This document shows, one piece after another, positions 17,785 through 25,146 of a stretch of 32,546 nucleotides of DNA. Each line of letters opens with the position of its first letter. Position 1 is the first letter of the stretch. The position numbers and the translations under genes were made by a program. Source of the stretch: Albidovulum sp. bin36 (GTDB taxonomy: Bacteria > Pseudomonadota > Alphaproteobacteria > Rhodobacterales > Rhodobacteraceae); NCBI GenBank assembly GCA_002238565.1, contig MPMP01000061.1:1-32546 (forward strand). Direction: 5' to 3'. Under the pieces are notes generated by a model. The model searched no databases, was not told where the DNA came from, and saw nothing but the letters and a program-made list of their open reading frames with translations.

Positions 17785-19268
17785 GTTCCCTTGCCGTCCC
17801 TTAGGCGCGCCGCGATGCTAGCCTGCTCGCCGTCGCTGAAAGGGTAGACCGTGTCGCCCACCGTCTGCCCGGTTTCGTGGCCCTTTCCGGCGATGATCAG
17901 CCCGTCGCCGGGTTGAAGCATCCGCACGGCCTCGAATATTGCCGCCGCCCTGTCGTCAAATTCGCGCGCTTCCGGACATCCCTCCATGACTTGGGATCGA
18001 ATGGCGGCCGGCGATTCGTTTCTAGGGTTGTCGTCCGTAACGATAACCGAATCGGCGAATCGAGCCGCCTCCAGGCCCATGACTCGGCGCTTGGAGCGGT
18101 CGCGGCCGCCTCCGGCGCCGAAAACGACATGCAGTTTTCCAAGAATATGCGGTCTAAGCGAGACGAGCGCCGCCGCCAGCGCGGCCGGGGTATGGGCATA
18201 GTCGACGTAGACGGGGCAGCCGTTGTCCAGGCGGGCAACAAGCTCCATTCGCCCTCTTACGGTTTCAATCCGCTCCAGGTTTTGAAAGACTTCGCCGGGG
18301 CTGCAACCCGACGCGATGGCGAGTCCGGCAGCCGTCAGCGCATTGGTGCCCTGAAACTCGCCGATCAGGTTCAGCCGCGCCTTGCTCCGCTCTCCTTCCC
18401 ATTCGAAATGCAAGTCGTGTCCCGTTTCAAAAAAACGTCGCGCGACGATTCGAAGCGCCGAGCCGGCTTTTTCGCCGACTGCGATGACCTTTAATTCCCG
18501 TTCCCGCGCGATTTCGGCCACCCGTTCCCCGTAGTCCTGCATATTGCATACGACCGCCGTCGCTCCGCTTGGCAGAACCCTTTTGAACAGCCTGGCCTTG
18601 GCAAGGAAGTATTCTTCGAAATCGGCATGATAATCCAGGTGGTCGTGGCTGAGATTGGTAAAGGCGGCCGCTACCAGCCGCACGCCGTCGATTCGACGCT
18701 GGGATATTCCGTGCGAAGAAGCTTCCAAAGCGGCGCGGTCGACATTCCGCGATCGCAGCTCGCCTAAAATTCGATGCAATGCGATGGGATCGGGCGTTGT
18801 ATGCGCAAGGGATTCGCAATACGCGCCTTCAACGCCGAGCGTTCCAATGCTCGCCGCCGACTGCCCAAGGCATTCCCAAATCTGCCGCGTCATGGACGCT
18901 ACGGAAGTTTTTCCGTTCGTACCTGTAACGGCAACCATTTTTTCGGGCTGGCCGCCGAACCATCTGGCCGCCGCCCGCGCGAGTTCGGCGCGGGGATCTT
19001 CGGAAACGATAATGGGAGGGCCGGCTCCGCGCAGGTCGCTTGCGGCAATCCTAAAGCCTTCCTCATCGGTTAGAACGGCCCGAGCTCCGGCGGAAATCGC
19101 CTTTCGGATAAATCTAGCGCCGTGGACATTGCTTCCCGGCAGCGCGGCGAATAGATTGCCGGCCTTCACATCCCGGCTGTCGAACGCAAGCCCGGTCACT
19201 TCGGGAGCGTTCGGGCATTGCGTCTCCCCGACCAGGTCTCGCAGCGGAACTTTCCTTGCCGTTCGCAT
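17781..19268 (-). CDS. murE: UDP-MurNAc-L-Ala-D-Glu--meso-diaminopimelate ligase MurE
   Basis: MurE adds the third stem-peptide residue. The motif DNPRNESP (413-420) contains DNPR, which selects meso-diaminopimelate rather than lysine, so this bacterium has DAP-type peptidoglycan. Other motifs are FDSRDVKAGNLF (29-40), the ATP loop VTGTNGKTSV (114-123), EASSHGISQRR (182-192), NLSHDHLDYH (205-214), YVDYAHTPAAL, FGAGGGRDRSKR, and a C-terminal AGKGHE. The carbamylated lysine position falls in FLAKARLF (221-228). The length of 495 residues is normal. It begins 32 bases after ftsI. Confidence 0.97.
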   Translation of the reverse strand: MRTARKVPLRDLVGETQCPNAPEVTGLAFDSRDVKAGNLFAALPGSNVHGARFIRKAISAGARAVLTDEEGFRIAASDLRGAGPPIIVSEDPRAELARAAARWFGGQPEKMVAVTGTNGKTSVASMTRQIWECLGQSAASIGTLGVEGAYCESLAHTTPDPIALHRILGELRSRNVDRAALEASSHGISQRRIDGVRLVAAAFTNLSHDHLDYHADFEEYFLAKARLFKRVLPSGATAVVCNMQDYGERVAEIARERELKVIAVGEKAGSALRIVARRFFETGHDLHFEWEGERSKARLNLIGEFQGTNALTAAGLAIASGCSPGEVFQNLERIETVRGRMELVARLDNGCPVYVDYAHTPAALAAALVSLRPHILGKLHVVFGAGGGRDRSKRRVMGLEAARFADSVIVTDDNPRNESPAAIRSQVMEGCPEAREFDDRAAAIFEAVRMLQPGDGLIIAGKGHETGQTVGDTVYPFSDGEQASIAARLRDGKGT

Positions 19269-19300
19269 AGTCTTTCGTTCGAATACCGGCTCGCGCGCCG

Positions 19301-21070
19301 CTAGGCGCCCGACGCGGAGCTTTCAAATCTCGGAGCAATTCCAAGTACGGGCGCCAGCCGCTTGATCATCGCCGCCGCGACGGGCGCCGCGGTCCATCCG
19401 GCCGTCCTGCGGGCTTCGTATTGAAGCTTGATTTCAGGTTCATCCAAGACGACGATCAGTACATACCGCGGTCTCTCGGTCGGGAAGACGGACGCGAAGG
19501 TGGAGATGACTTTGTTCTTCGCGTAATAGCCTTTTACGGGCTTGTTTCCGGTACCGGTTTTGCCGCCGACGCTGTAGCCGCTGACATTGGCCTCCGTCGC
19601 CGTGCCTTCCCTGACGACATCGCGAAGAATTGACAGAACCGCATCCGAAGTCGCTTTGGAAACAATCCTTTCGCCAAGCTCATTGCCGGCCGCCTTTTTC
19701 AAAATTGTCGGCTCTATCGAGTATCCGCCGTTCGCGAGGATCGCATAGGCTTTGGCAAGATTCAGGATGGTAACGGATATTCCGTGGCCATATGCGATCG
19801 TTGCCGAACTTAGATCCGACCATTTCCCGCGCGGATACAAGGGCTTTGAAATCCGCGCCTCCGGCAATTCGACCCGCACGGGATCGAGCAATCCCAGCTT
19901 TCCCAGAAATTCCTTTTGCCGCTCCGGACCTATCATTTTGGCTAGGCGCGCGGTTACCGGATTCGCGCTTTTCACCGTTGCCCGCCTCACGGTTATCATG
20001 TCGCCGTTCGAGTTCTGGTACTTGTCCTTGATTACCTTGATCGAAACCTTGTACGGTCTATTGTCGACTATGGTTTCGGGATTGACCTCGCCGAGTTCCA
20101 GGGCTTGAGCCAAGGTGAATACCTTGAATACCGATCCGAGTTCGGACACTCGCTGCGTGGAGTGGCTGAATAGCGGGCTTTTCCCGGATTTTTGGAGCAG
20201 CGAATAAGAGCTGCGATGGTTCGGGTCGAATCCCGGCTGAGAATCCAGCGAAATGATTTCTCCCGAATGAACGTCCATTAATACCGCTCCGCCGCTCTTG
20301 GCGCCGAACAAGCCGACACCCGATTTAAGCTCCTGCTGAACGATCCATTGCGCTCTCAAATCGAGCGATAGCTCGAGCGGAACGTTTACTTGCTCGCGCA
20401 GCCGCCTATCGAAGTATTTTTCTACGCCGGCGGTTCCGATAATTTCGGCCGCGAACGTGTGCTCCTCGCCAAACGCCGTTCCTCCCAGAACGTGGGCGGC
20501 AAGTTCGCCGCTAGGATAAACTCGAGCCTCTCTCGTTCCCAGAAGCAGGCCCGGATCGCCGATTTCATTGACCAGGTCGACTTGCTCCTCCACCAGTATT
20601 CGCTTCAGCCAGTCGAATTTCCCTTTCTTAACGCTGTCGACGACGCGTTCGGCATCGATCTCGGGAAAAATCCTGGCCAGCTTTTCCGAGGACTGCCTCG
20701 GGTAAAGAACCTTGGTCAAATTCGGCTGGATATAAAGCGACTGCACTTTCATGTTCGTCGCAAGAAGATCGCCATTCCGGTCAACGATCTCGGCTCTTCT
20801 GGAGAGGCCGATCTGAGCCGCATAGGCTGATTTCGGAAGATCGATTCCGAATAGCGCCTGCTGAGCAAGTTTGCACCCCGCGTAGCCGAACGCCAGAGCG
20901 AAGGCGCCCGCGACGATTAGCAGTCGCGGCTCTATGATGCCGATACGGGCCTTTTCCTTCGGGTGCGACTGTCCCCGCGGCGAGTCGCCCGCGGCCTCGT
21001 CGTAACGCAATTCCGATTTGTTTCGGATTTCCCGACCGTCCCCGGAAACAAGCTTGCTTAAGTAAGTCAT
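19301..21070 (-). CDS. ftsI: Septal peptidoglycan transpeptidase FtsI (penicillin-binding protein 3)
   Basis: FtsI is the class B penicillin-binding protein that crosslinks septal peptidoglycan made by FtsW. The 589-residue protein has a polar cytoplasmic N-terminus of about 45 residues and one transmembrane helix at about 48-66. The periplasmic dimerisation domain includes SRRAEIVDRNGDLLATN (90-106). The transpeptidase motifs are Ser313 in SVFK (313-316), SAN at 368-370, and KTG at 504-506 (GGKTGTGNK). The serine motif context is ELGSVFK, where EPGSTFK is more usual, a tolerated variation. Its ATG overlaps the ftsL stop codon as ATGA, indicating coupled synthesis with its divisome partner. 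Confidence 0.96.
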   Translation of the reverse strand: MTYLSKLVSGDGREIRNKSELRYDEAAGDSPRGQSHPKEKARIGIIEPRLLIVAGAFALAFGYAGCKLAQQALFGIDLPKSAYAAQIGLSRRAEIVDRNGDLLATNMKVQSLYIQPNLTKVLYPRQSSEKLARIFPEIDAERVVDSVKKGKFDWLKRILVEEQVDLVNEIGDPGLLLGTREARVYPSGELAAHVLGGTAFGEEHTFAAEIIGTAGVEKYFDRRLREQVNVPLELSLDLRAQWIVQQELKSGVGLFGAKSGGAVLMDVHSGEIISLDSQPGFDPNHRSSYSLLQKSGKSPLFSHSTQRVSELGSVFKVFTLAQALELGEVNPETIVDNRPYKVSIKVIKDKYQNSNGDMITVRRATVKSANPVTARLAKMIGPERQKEFLGKLGLLDPVRVELPEARISKPLYPRGKWSDLSSATIAYGHGISVTILNLAKAYAILANGGYSIEPTILKKAAGNELGERIVSKATSDAVLSILRDVVREGTATEANVSGYSVGGKTGTGNKPVKGYYAKNKVISTFASVFPTERPRYVLIVVLDEPEIKLQYEARRTAGWTAAPVAAAMIKRLAPVLGIAPRFESSASGA

Positions 21071-21414
21071 CGTTTATTTCCGCCGGAATGGGATTTTTCC
21101 GCCAGCAATTGATTTAGATTCGGCTGGTTCAACTGCGGAAGATCGCCGACCTCGCCAAATCTTTCGGCAACCAGGTCCGTAAGCCGCAGCTCGTCCATAA
21201 ATTGCTTCGTCAAATCGAAAAGTCGATCCGGCCGATTTAGGGACGTCCACTCCGCTCGCAGCTGCGAAAGCTCGTCGCGCTTATCGGAAATGCGATTTTC
21301 CAGGGCTTCGATTTTATCAAAGACGCTCCGGGTCTTGTAATTCTCAATGTACGTCCAAACGGCTAGTCCGAATACCACAGTGCCGAATAGTGCGAACGCC
21401 AGCGCGCGCATCAC
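21067..21414 (-). CDS. ftsL: Cell division protein FtsL
   Basis: This 115-residue bitopic protein has one hydrophobic helix near residues 3-20 (ALAFALFGTVVFGLAVW) followed by a heptad-rich segment (KIEALENRISDKRDELSQL) that suits the periplasmic coiled coil through which FtsL pairs with FtsB and activates FtsW-FtsI. FtsL sequences diverge greatly, so the call rests on size, topology and position between rsmH and ftsI. The start is either the GTG at 21414, which overlaps the rsmH stop codon as GTGA, or the ATG immediately after it at 21411; both give nearly the same protein. The 3' end overlaps ftsI by four bases. Confidence 0.85.
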   Translation of the reverse strand: MMRALAFALFGTVVFGLAVWTYIENYKTRSVFDKIEALENRISDKRDELSQLRAEWTSLNRPDRLFDLTKQFMDELRLTDLVAERFGEVGDLPQLNQPNLNQLLAEKSHSGGNKR

Positions 21415-22418
21415 GAAGAACCTAGCTTTTCAAGTACGGGAAGGCCGAGGTCGAGACGGCGCGCCTTCGCCGGAGGAACCGAATTTCGCCTCGCGGCGCG
21501 CAGCCTAGCCGACCTGGCCCGCGGATTTCTTCCGACCTCCTCCGGCGACGGGCGGACCGCTCCGCGCGTAATCTCGTCGAAGCGCGGCGTTTCGACAGCC
21601 TTTGGCGGCGAGTGCCGATTCGCCCGGGCGCCTGCGCCGTTCGCGCCTTTCAAGAACCTCTTTACTATTCGGTCCTCGCCCGAATGGAAGCTAACTATCG
21701 CGATTCGCCCGTCGGGCCGCAAAGCCCTTTCCGCTGCTTCAAGGCCGCGAACCAACTGCTCGAGTTCGTCGTTAACCGCAATTCTGAGAGCCAGAAACGA
21801 TCTTGTCGCGGGATGCTTTCCGATACGTTGATATCCGGGGAAACAGGATTTTACGATGTCGGCCAATTGTCGAGTCGTCTCGATCGGGGCCGTGCGCCGA
21901 ACATTGGCGATTCGGCGCGCGATCCTCTTCGCGGCGCGTTCCTGACCGAAAGAAAAAATCAGCTCCGCGAGCGATTCTTCGCTTTCGCCGTTTACAATGT
22001 CGGCCGCCGTTCTACCCTTCTTGCGCATCCGCATATCCAGCGGCCCGTCATTCGAAAAGGAAAAGCCTCGTTCGGCCCGGTCAATCTGCATCGACGAAAC
22101 GCCTAGATCCAGCACGACGCCGTCCAGCGGAAGAAACCGCGATATTTCTTCCAGGGAATCGAAGTCGCCGAATTTTCCGTGAACGAATGTGAAGCCGCAG
22201 CCAAGATTCAGGGCCGAGGCTCTTGCTTCAGCTTCCGGGTCGCAGTCGATGCCCAAGACATGATCGGCGCCGCCCTTAAGCAGCCCGATCGTGTAGCCGC
22301 CGCCGCCGAACGTCCCGTCGAGCCAGGTTCCGCGAACGGGCGAAACGGCTTTCAGCACTTCGTGGAGCATGACCGGCGTATGCGGCAAGCTAGGGCTGCT
22401 ATTGGGATCGGTCGCCAT
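21411..22418 (-). CDS. rsmH: 16S rRNA (cytosine(1402)-N(4))-methyltransferase RsmH (MraW)
   Basis: RsmH methylates N4 of C1402 in the decoding centre of 16S rRNA using S-adenosylmethionine. The protein is about 335 residues and shows HTPVML (13-18), the SAM-binding DGTFGGGGYT (34-43), GIDCD (56-60), DLGVSSMQID, RGFSFSNDGPLDMRM, INDEL-like VNDELEQL, and VSFHSGEDRIVKRF, all diagnostic. The ATG at 22418 begins a few bases after the mraZ stop codon at 22423. A TTG at 22430 would overlap mraZ by eight bases and is possible. It is the second gene of the cluster, as usual. Confidence 0.96.
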   Translation of the reverse strand: MATDPNSSPSLPHTPVMLHEVLKAVSPVRGTWLDGTFGGGGYTIGLLKGGADHVLGIDCDPEAEARASALNLGCGFTFVHGKFGDFDSLEEISRFLPLDGVVLDLGVSSMQIDRAERGFSFSNDGPLDMRMRKKGRTAADIVNGESEESLAELIFSFGQERAAKRIARRIANVRRTAPIETTRQLADIVKSCFPGYQRIGKHPATRSFLALRIAVNDELEQLVRGLEAAERALRPDGRIAIVSFHSGEDRIVKRFLKGANGAGARANRHSPPKAVETPRFDEITRGAVRPSPEEVGRNPRARSARLRAARRNSVPPAKARRLDLGLPVLEKLGSS

Positions 22419-22422
22419 GAGC

Positions 22423-22938
22423 CTAGTCAAATCGAGCCTGATCGACCAGCTTCATAGGATGCTGGGCCTCGCCGCCTTCGCGATACATGGCATCGAAGGC
22501 ATTCGAATACTCGGCAAAATCGTTCGGGTGCCAAATCTTGAATGTATCGCCCGTGCCCGCCAGGACGACGTCGCCCGCCAATCCGATTTTCTTCCGCGCG
22601 GAAGAGGGAACGAACAGCCTCCCGTTGTGATCGAGAGATGACTGGATTGCGCAGGTCTGGTAGAAATGCTCCAAGTATCGGCGCTCGGAACTGGACCGGT
22701 TCATAGAATCGATAATGTCGTCAATCTCGGCGATTGCCGCTTCGGTGAAGCATTCGAGAAATTTCTGCCTGCTATCGCCGAAGACGATCGTCAGTCGTCC
22801 GCAATCGCCGTGCCGGAAGCCAGGGTCGCCGGACTCAATCGCCCGCCTGAATTCGGGAGGAATTGATATCCTGCCCTTGGCGTCGATCTTGTGCTTGGCG
22901 GTACCCCTGAACTTTTTTGCCAATCCGCTTTCTTCCAT
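22423..22938 (-). CDS. mraZ: Transcriptional regulator MraZ
   Basis: MraZ is the AbrB-fold DNA-binding protein at the head of dcw operons; in the bacteria studied it forms ring-shaped oligomers that bind repeats upstream of its own operon. The 171-residue protein contains two copies of the swapped-hairpin motif: KIDAKGRISIPPEFR (about 16-30) and DHNGRLFVPSSARKKIGL (about 103-120). The length is a little above the usual 150 but suits alphaproteobacteria. The ATG at 22938 has GGAGG at 22953-22949, ten bases upstream. It is the first gene of the cluster; the long upstream stretch carries several inverted repeats that could be targets of it or other regulators. Confidence 0.95.
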   Translation of the reverse strand: MEESGLAKKFRGTAKHKIDAKGRISIPPEFRRAIESGDPGFRHGDCGRLTIVFGDSRQKFLECFTEAAIAEIDDIIDSMNRSSSERRYLEHFYQTCAIQSSLDHNGRLFVPSSARKKIGLAGDVVLAGTGDTFKIWHPNDFAEYSNAFDAMYREGGEAQHPMKLVDQARFD

Positions 22939-22973
22939 TCGAGCCGCGCCTCCAGCCCGTCTTTCGATTAATG

Positions 22974-23017
22974 GACCGTTTCACCGCCGGGTGGAGAATT
23001 CGCGCGGTGAAACGGTC
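22974..23017. repeat. Perfect 14-bp inverted repeat in the mraZ leader
   Basis: GACCGTTTCACCGC (22974-22987) and its exact reverse complement GCGGTGAAACGGTC (23004-23017) are separated by 16 bases. The element lies 36 bases upstream of the mraZ ATG and about 20 bases upstream of its GGAGG. As RNA it would form a strong hairpin in the 5' leader; as DNA it would be a symmetrical binding site with half-site centres 30 bases apart. There is no T run after it on the minus strand, so it is not a standard intrinsic terminator. Which role applies cannot be told from one sequence. Confidence 0.85.
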
Positions 23018-23122
23018 GCGTTCCCAACGGGTCGGAGGAGAACCCGCCGGGGAAATCCTGCATAAAGCCTGCCTATGTCCTCCGCGTCGCATCTGACAAT
23101 TCTTATACGCGCCATTTATTCG

Positions 23123-23148
23123 ACGGTGAGGGAATAGAATCCCACCGT
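23123..23148. repeat. Imperfect inverted repeat upstream of mraZ
   Basis: ACGGTGAGGGA (23123-23133) faces TCCCACCGT (23140-23148), which pairs after skipping two bases of the first arm, with a loop of only six bases. It sits about 185 bases upstream of the mraZ ATG, between the leader hairpin and the AT-rich region. It could be an RNA hairpin or a protein-binding site. There is no adjacent T run on the minus strand. Confidence 0.5.
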
Positions 23149-23202
23149 ATGCTGAATTTGCAAGCATTCTTTTACATTTTGGCAAAAAATTCTTTGCTGC
23201 TT

Positions 23203-23242
23203 CAATATATGGACATACCAAAATTATTTTTTGCATATATTG
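23203..23242. repeat. 9-bp inverted repeat in the AT-rich region upstream of mraZ
   Basis: CAATATATG (23203-23211) and CATATATTG (23234-23242) are exact reverse complements 22 bases apart, with centres 31 bases apart, close to three helical turns. They lie in an AT-rich stretch of about 130 bases that contrasts with the GC-rich surroundings and is the likely promoter zone of the dcw operon. Operator half-sites are possible; a low-complexity coincidence is not excluded because the arms are mostly A and T. Confidence 0.5.
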
Positions 23243-23738
23243 TAAAGGAAAAGTGGTATTTAAACCCATGCGAATCAAAAAATTTGCTGCAAGTCTGCGA
23301 ATCAGAGTCGACGCTTCATCTATCGTCCTTGCCGCGAACAACCGATTCTCCCGTACGCGCCGGCAGCTGGCGGCGCTCCGCGAGACGATCATAGCCGTGT
23401 CAAGCTCCTGCGAAGTCCATTAGGCACGTCGGCGCTGAACGCGTCGCGCGGGCGCAAATTCAACGCGGCGGCGTTTTTTTGTCGCGCCGCTAGGGCTTCC
23501 CGGGCGCGATCGAACGATCGAGCCGTCCCGATTGGATTAATTCGCCCAAGGCCGGAAATCGCTTTCATAGGGAAGGGAGTTCGCGACAAATTCCCGGAGA
23601 CTTCGAAAGCTTTGCCCCGAGGGATTTAAAACGATTCAAATGGCGCGAATAATGCCGATTCGCCGCGAAATTCATCCACGACCGCAGCAAACAAATTCGT
23701 GGCTGCGAAGATTCGCAATCGGAAGCGCGAACGCGCAA

Positions 23739-24827
23739 TCATGCAAGCACGGATTCAATTATCCTGTCCGCCGCTCTCGCGAACGCTTCTATCGACGGGT
23801 CCGCTACGGCGATGGGCATGCCGCTTTCGCCCGCCGCCATGATATTCTGGGAAAGAGGAATTTCGCCGATGAACGGAATGCCGTGCCTTTCGGCTTCCCG
23901 CTTAGCTCCGCCATGCCCGAAAACATGAGTTTCCCCGCCGCATTTGGGACATTCGAAATACGACATGTTCTCGATAACGCCGGCGATCGGGACCTTCATG
24001 CGCTGAAACATCGAAATCGCCCGTCTCGCGTCGATCAGCGCAACATCCTGCGGCGTGCACACGATTATAGCTCCCGCCAAGTGAACGCGCTGGCAAAGCG
24101 TGAGCTGCACGTCGCCGGTCCCCGGAGGAAGATCGACGATCAGAACATCGAGATCGCCCCAATCGACTTGAAACAGCAGCTGCTGGAGAGCGCCCATTAG
24201 CATCGGCCCGCGCCAGATCACCGCCTGATCGGGCTTTAGCAAAAGCCCGATGGACATCATCCTGACTCCGTGAACGATCAGCGGTCGGATCATTTTGTCG
24301 TCGGAAGTCGCCGCCCGTCCGATCGCGCCCATTAATTTGTGCATCGACGGCCCTAGAATATCGGCATCTAGCAGCCCGGCGCGAACATTGCGTCGAACGA
24401 GCGCGACCGCCAGATTGGATGCAACCGTTGATTTTCCGACTCCGCCCTTTCCCGATCCCACTGCGACGATTTTGCGCACGCCCGTGACTTCCCGCGGGCC
24501 CTTGTCGCCGGACGGGTGCCGTCCGATCTTTAGCGAAGGCGGCGGTCCCTTCTCATCGCCCGGACGCGCTCCGCTTTCGCTCCCGGCGTGCGCCGTAAGC
24601 ACGACTAGCGCGGTTTCGACGCCCGGGATGCTCTCAACCGCCGATTGAGCCGCCGCTCGAATCGGCTCCATGCCCTGCGCGAGCGAAGACGGCGCTTCCA
24701 ATACGAAGCTGACTTTCGATCCTTCGACCGAAAGCGCGCGAACCATGCCGCTTTCGACCAGGTTTCTTCCATCGGCCAGGCCGAATTGCCGAAGCCTGCT
24801 CAGGACGATATCCTTTGAAACAGCCAC
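23739..24827 (-). CDS. mrp: Iron-sulfur cluster carrier protein Mrp/ApbC
   Basis: Mrp (ApbC/NBP35 family) is a P-loop ATPase that binds and transfers iron-sulfur clusters to apoproteins. The 362-residue protein has an N-terminal MIP18 (DUF59)-like domain of about 80 residues, with ESGMVRALSVEG, then a linker, and the deviant Walker A motif GSGKGGVGKST (124-134). It continues with LLDADILGPSMHKLMG, VDLPPGTGDVQLTL, and the cluster-binding ECPKCGG with IENMSYF before it. The GTG at 24827 was chosen because GGAG lies seven bases before it and VSKDIVLSRL is the usual N-terminal start; the frame stays open upstream to 25046 but reads as low-complexity arginine- and serine-rich sequence. It is on the same strand as uvrD, 319 bases downstream. 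Confidence 0.93.
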   Translation of the reverse strand: MAVSKDIVLSRLRQFGLADGRNLVESGMVRALSVEGSKVSFVLEAPSSLAQGMEPIRAAAQSAVESIPGVETALVVLTAHAGSESGARPGDEKGPPPSLKIGRHPSGDKGPREVTGVRKIVAVGSGKGGVGKSTVASNLAVALVRRNVRAGLLDADILGPSMHKLMGAIGRAATSDDKMIRPLIVHGVRMMSIGLLLKPDQAVIWRGPMLMGALQQLLFQVDWGDLDVLIVDLPPGTGDVQLTLCQRVHLAGAIIVCTPQDVALIDARRAISMFQRMKVPIAGVIENMSYFECPKCGGETHVFGHGGAKREAERHGIPFIGEIPLSQNIMAAGESGMPIAVADPSIEAFARAADRIIESVLA

Positions 24828-25146
24828 TCCAAATCTCCGTTCATCTACGACAATACAGGATGTCGCCTTTCGCCGATTCGAAAGCAAGCACATTCGTTCA
24901 TTCGACCGGCCGAATGCTGAAGTTCGATTCCGCCGCCTTGAATACGCCTTGCGATTCGCCTCGTCCATCCATCTTCCGAATCCCGCGTCCGGGCAGGAAG
25001 ATCTTTCCGGAAGCCGTTGCGCCGGGCCGGGCCGCCGGCTCGGCAAGGCGCGGCATCAGAGATTCTCCGGACGATCGCCGGCTCGGTCCGGTTGATTCAG
25101 CGGCAAATGGCCCGGTGGTTTCTGCTGATCGCGTGAATTCGCAATT
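24828..25146. other. uvrD-mrp intergenic region
   Basis: This 319-base gap follows the uvrD stop codon and precedes mrp on the minus strand. I see no gene. A 6-bp inverted repeat, CCGGAC (25067-25072) with GTCCGG (25086-25091), could form a weak hairpin after uvrD, but no T run follows. A promoter for mrp is probably here but no clear hexamer pair was found. Confidence 0.5.

Larger units (their letters stand above)
22939..23738. other. Gene-free region between mrp and the dcw operon
   Basis: About 800 bases hold no convincing gene. From 22939 to 23150 lie the mraZ leader and two inverted repeats; from about 23150 to 23290 the DNA is markedly AT-rich and probably contains the dcw promoter, but I see no hexamer pair good enough to name. 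From 23290 to 23738 nothing is recognisable. I looked for RNase P RNA, which sits upstream of mraZ in a number of alphaproteobacteria, and found none of its conserved segments. A minus-strand frame of 59 codons at 23389-23568 has plausible codon use but no ribosome binding site and no known relatives that I recognise. Confidence 0.6.

Noticed and set aside
22939..23160. MraZ-box direct repeats (TGGG repeated at short fixed spacing)
   Set aside because: Only two isolated TGGGA copies occur on the minus strand, far apart, so the known repeat arrangement is not present.
23130..23350. Cluster of GANTC sites (CcrM methylation) upstream of mraZ
   Set aside because: Several occur, but GAATC and GATTC are frequent throughout this sequence, so the cluster is not clearly special.
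23389..23568. Small minus-strand frame of 59 codons between mrp and the dcw operon
   Set aside because: Codon use is plausible but there is no ribosome binding site and no recognisable family, so I did not call it a gene.
22939..23738. RNase P RNA gene or another structured RNA upstream of mraZ
   Set aside because: I looked on both strands for the conserved RNase P segments and for the tmRNA tag region and saw none.
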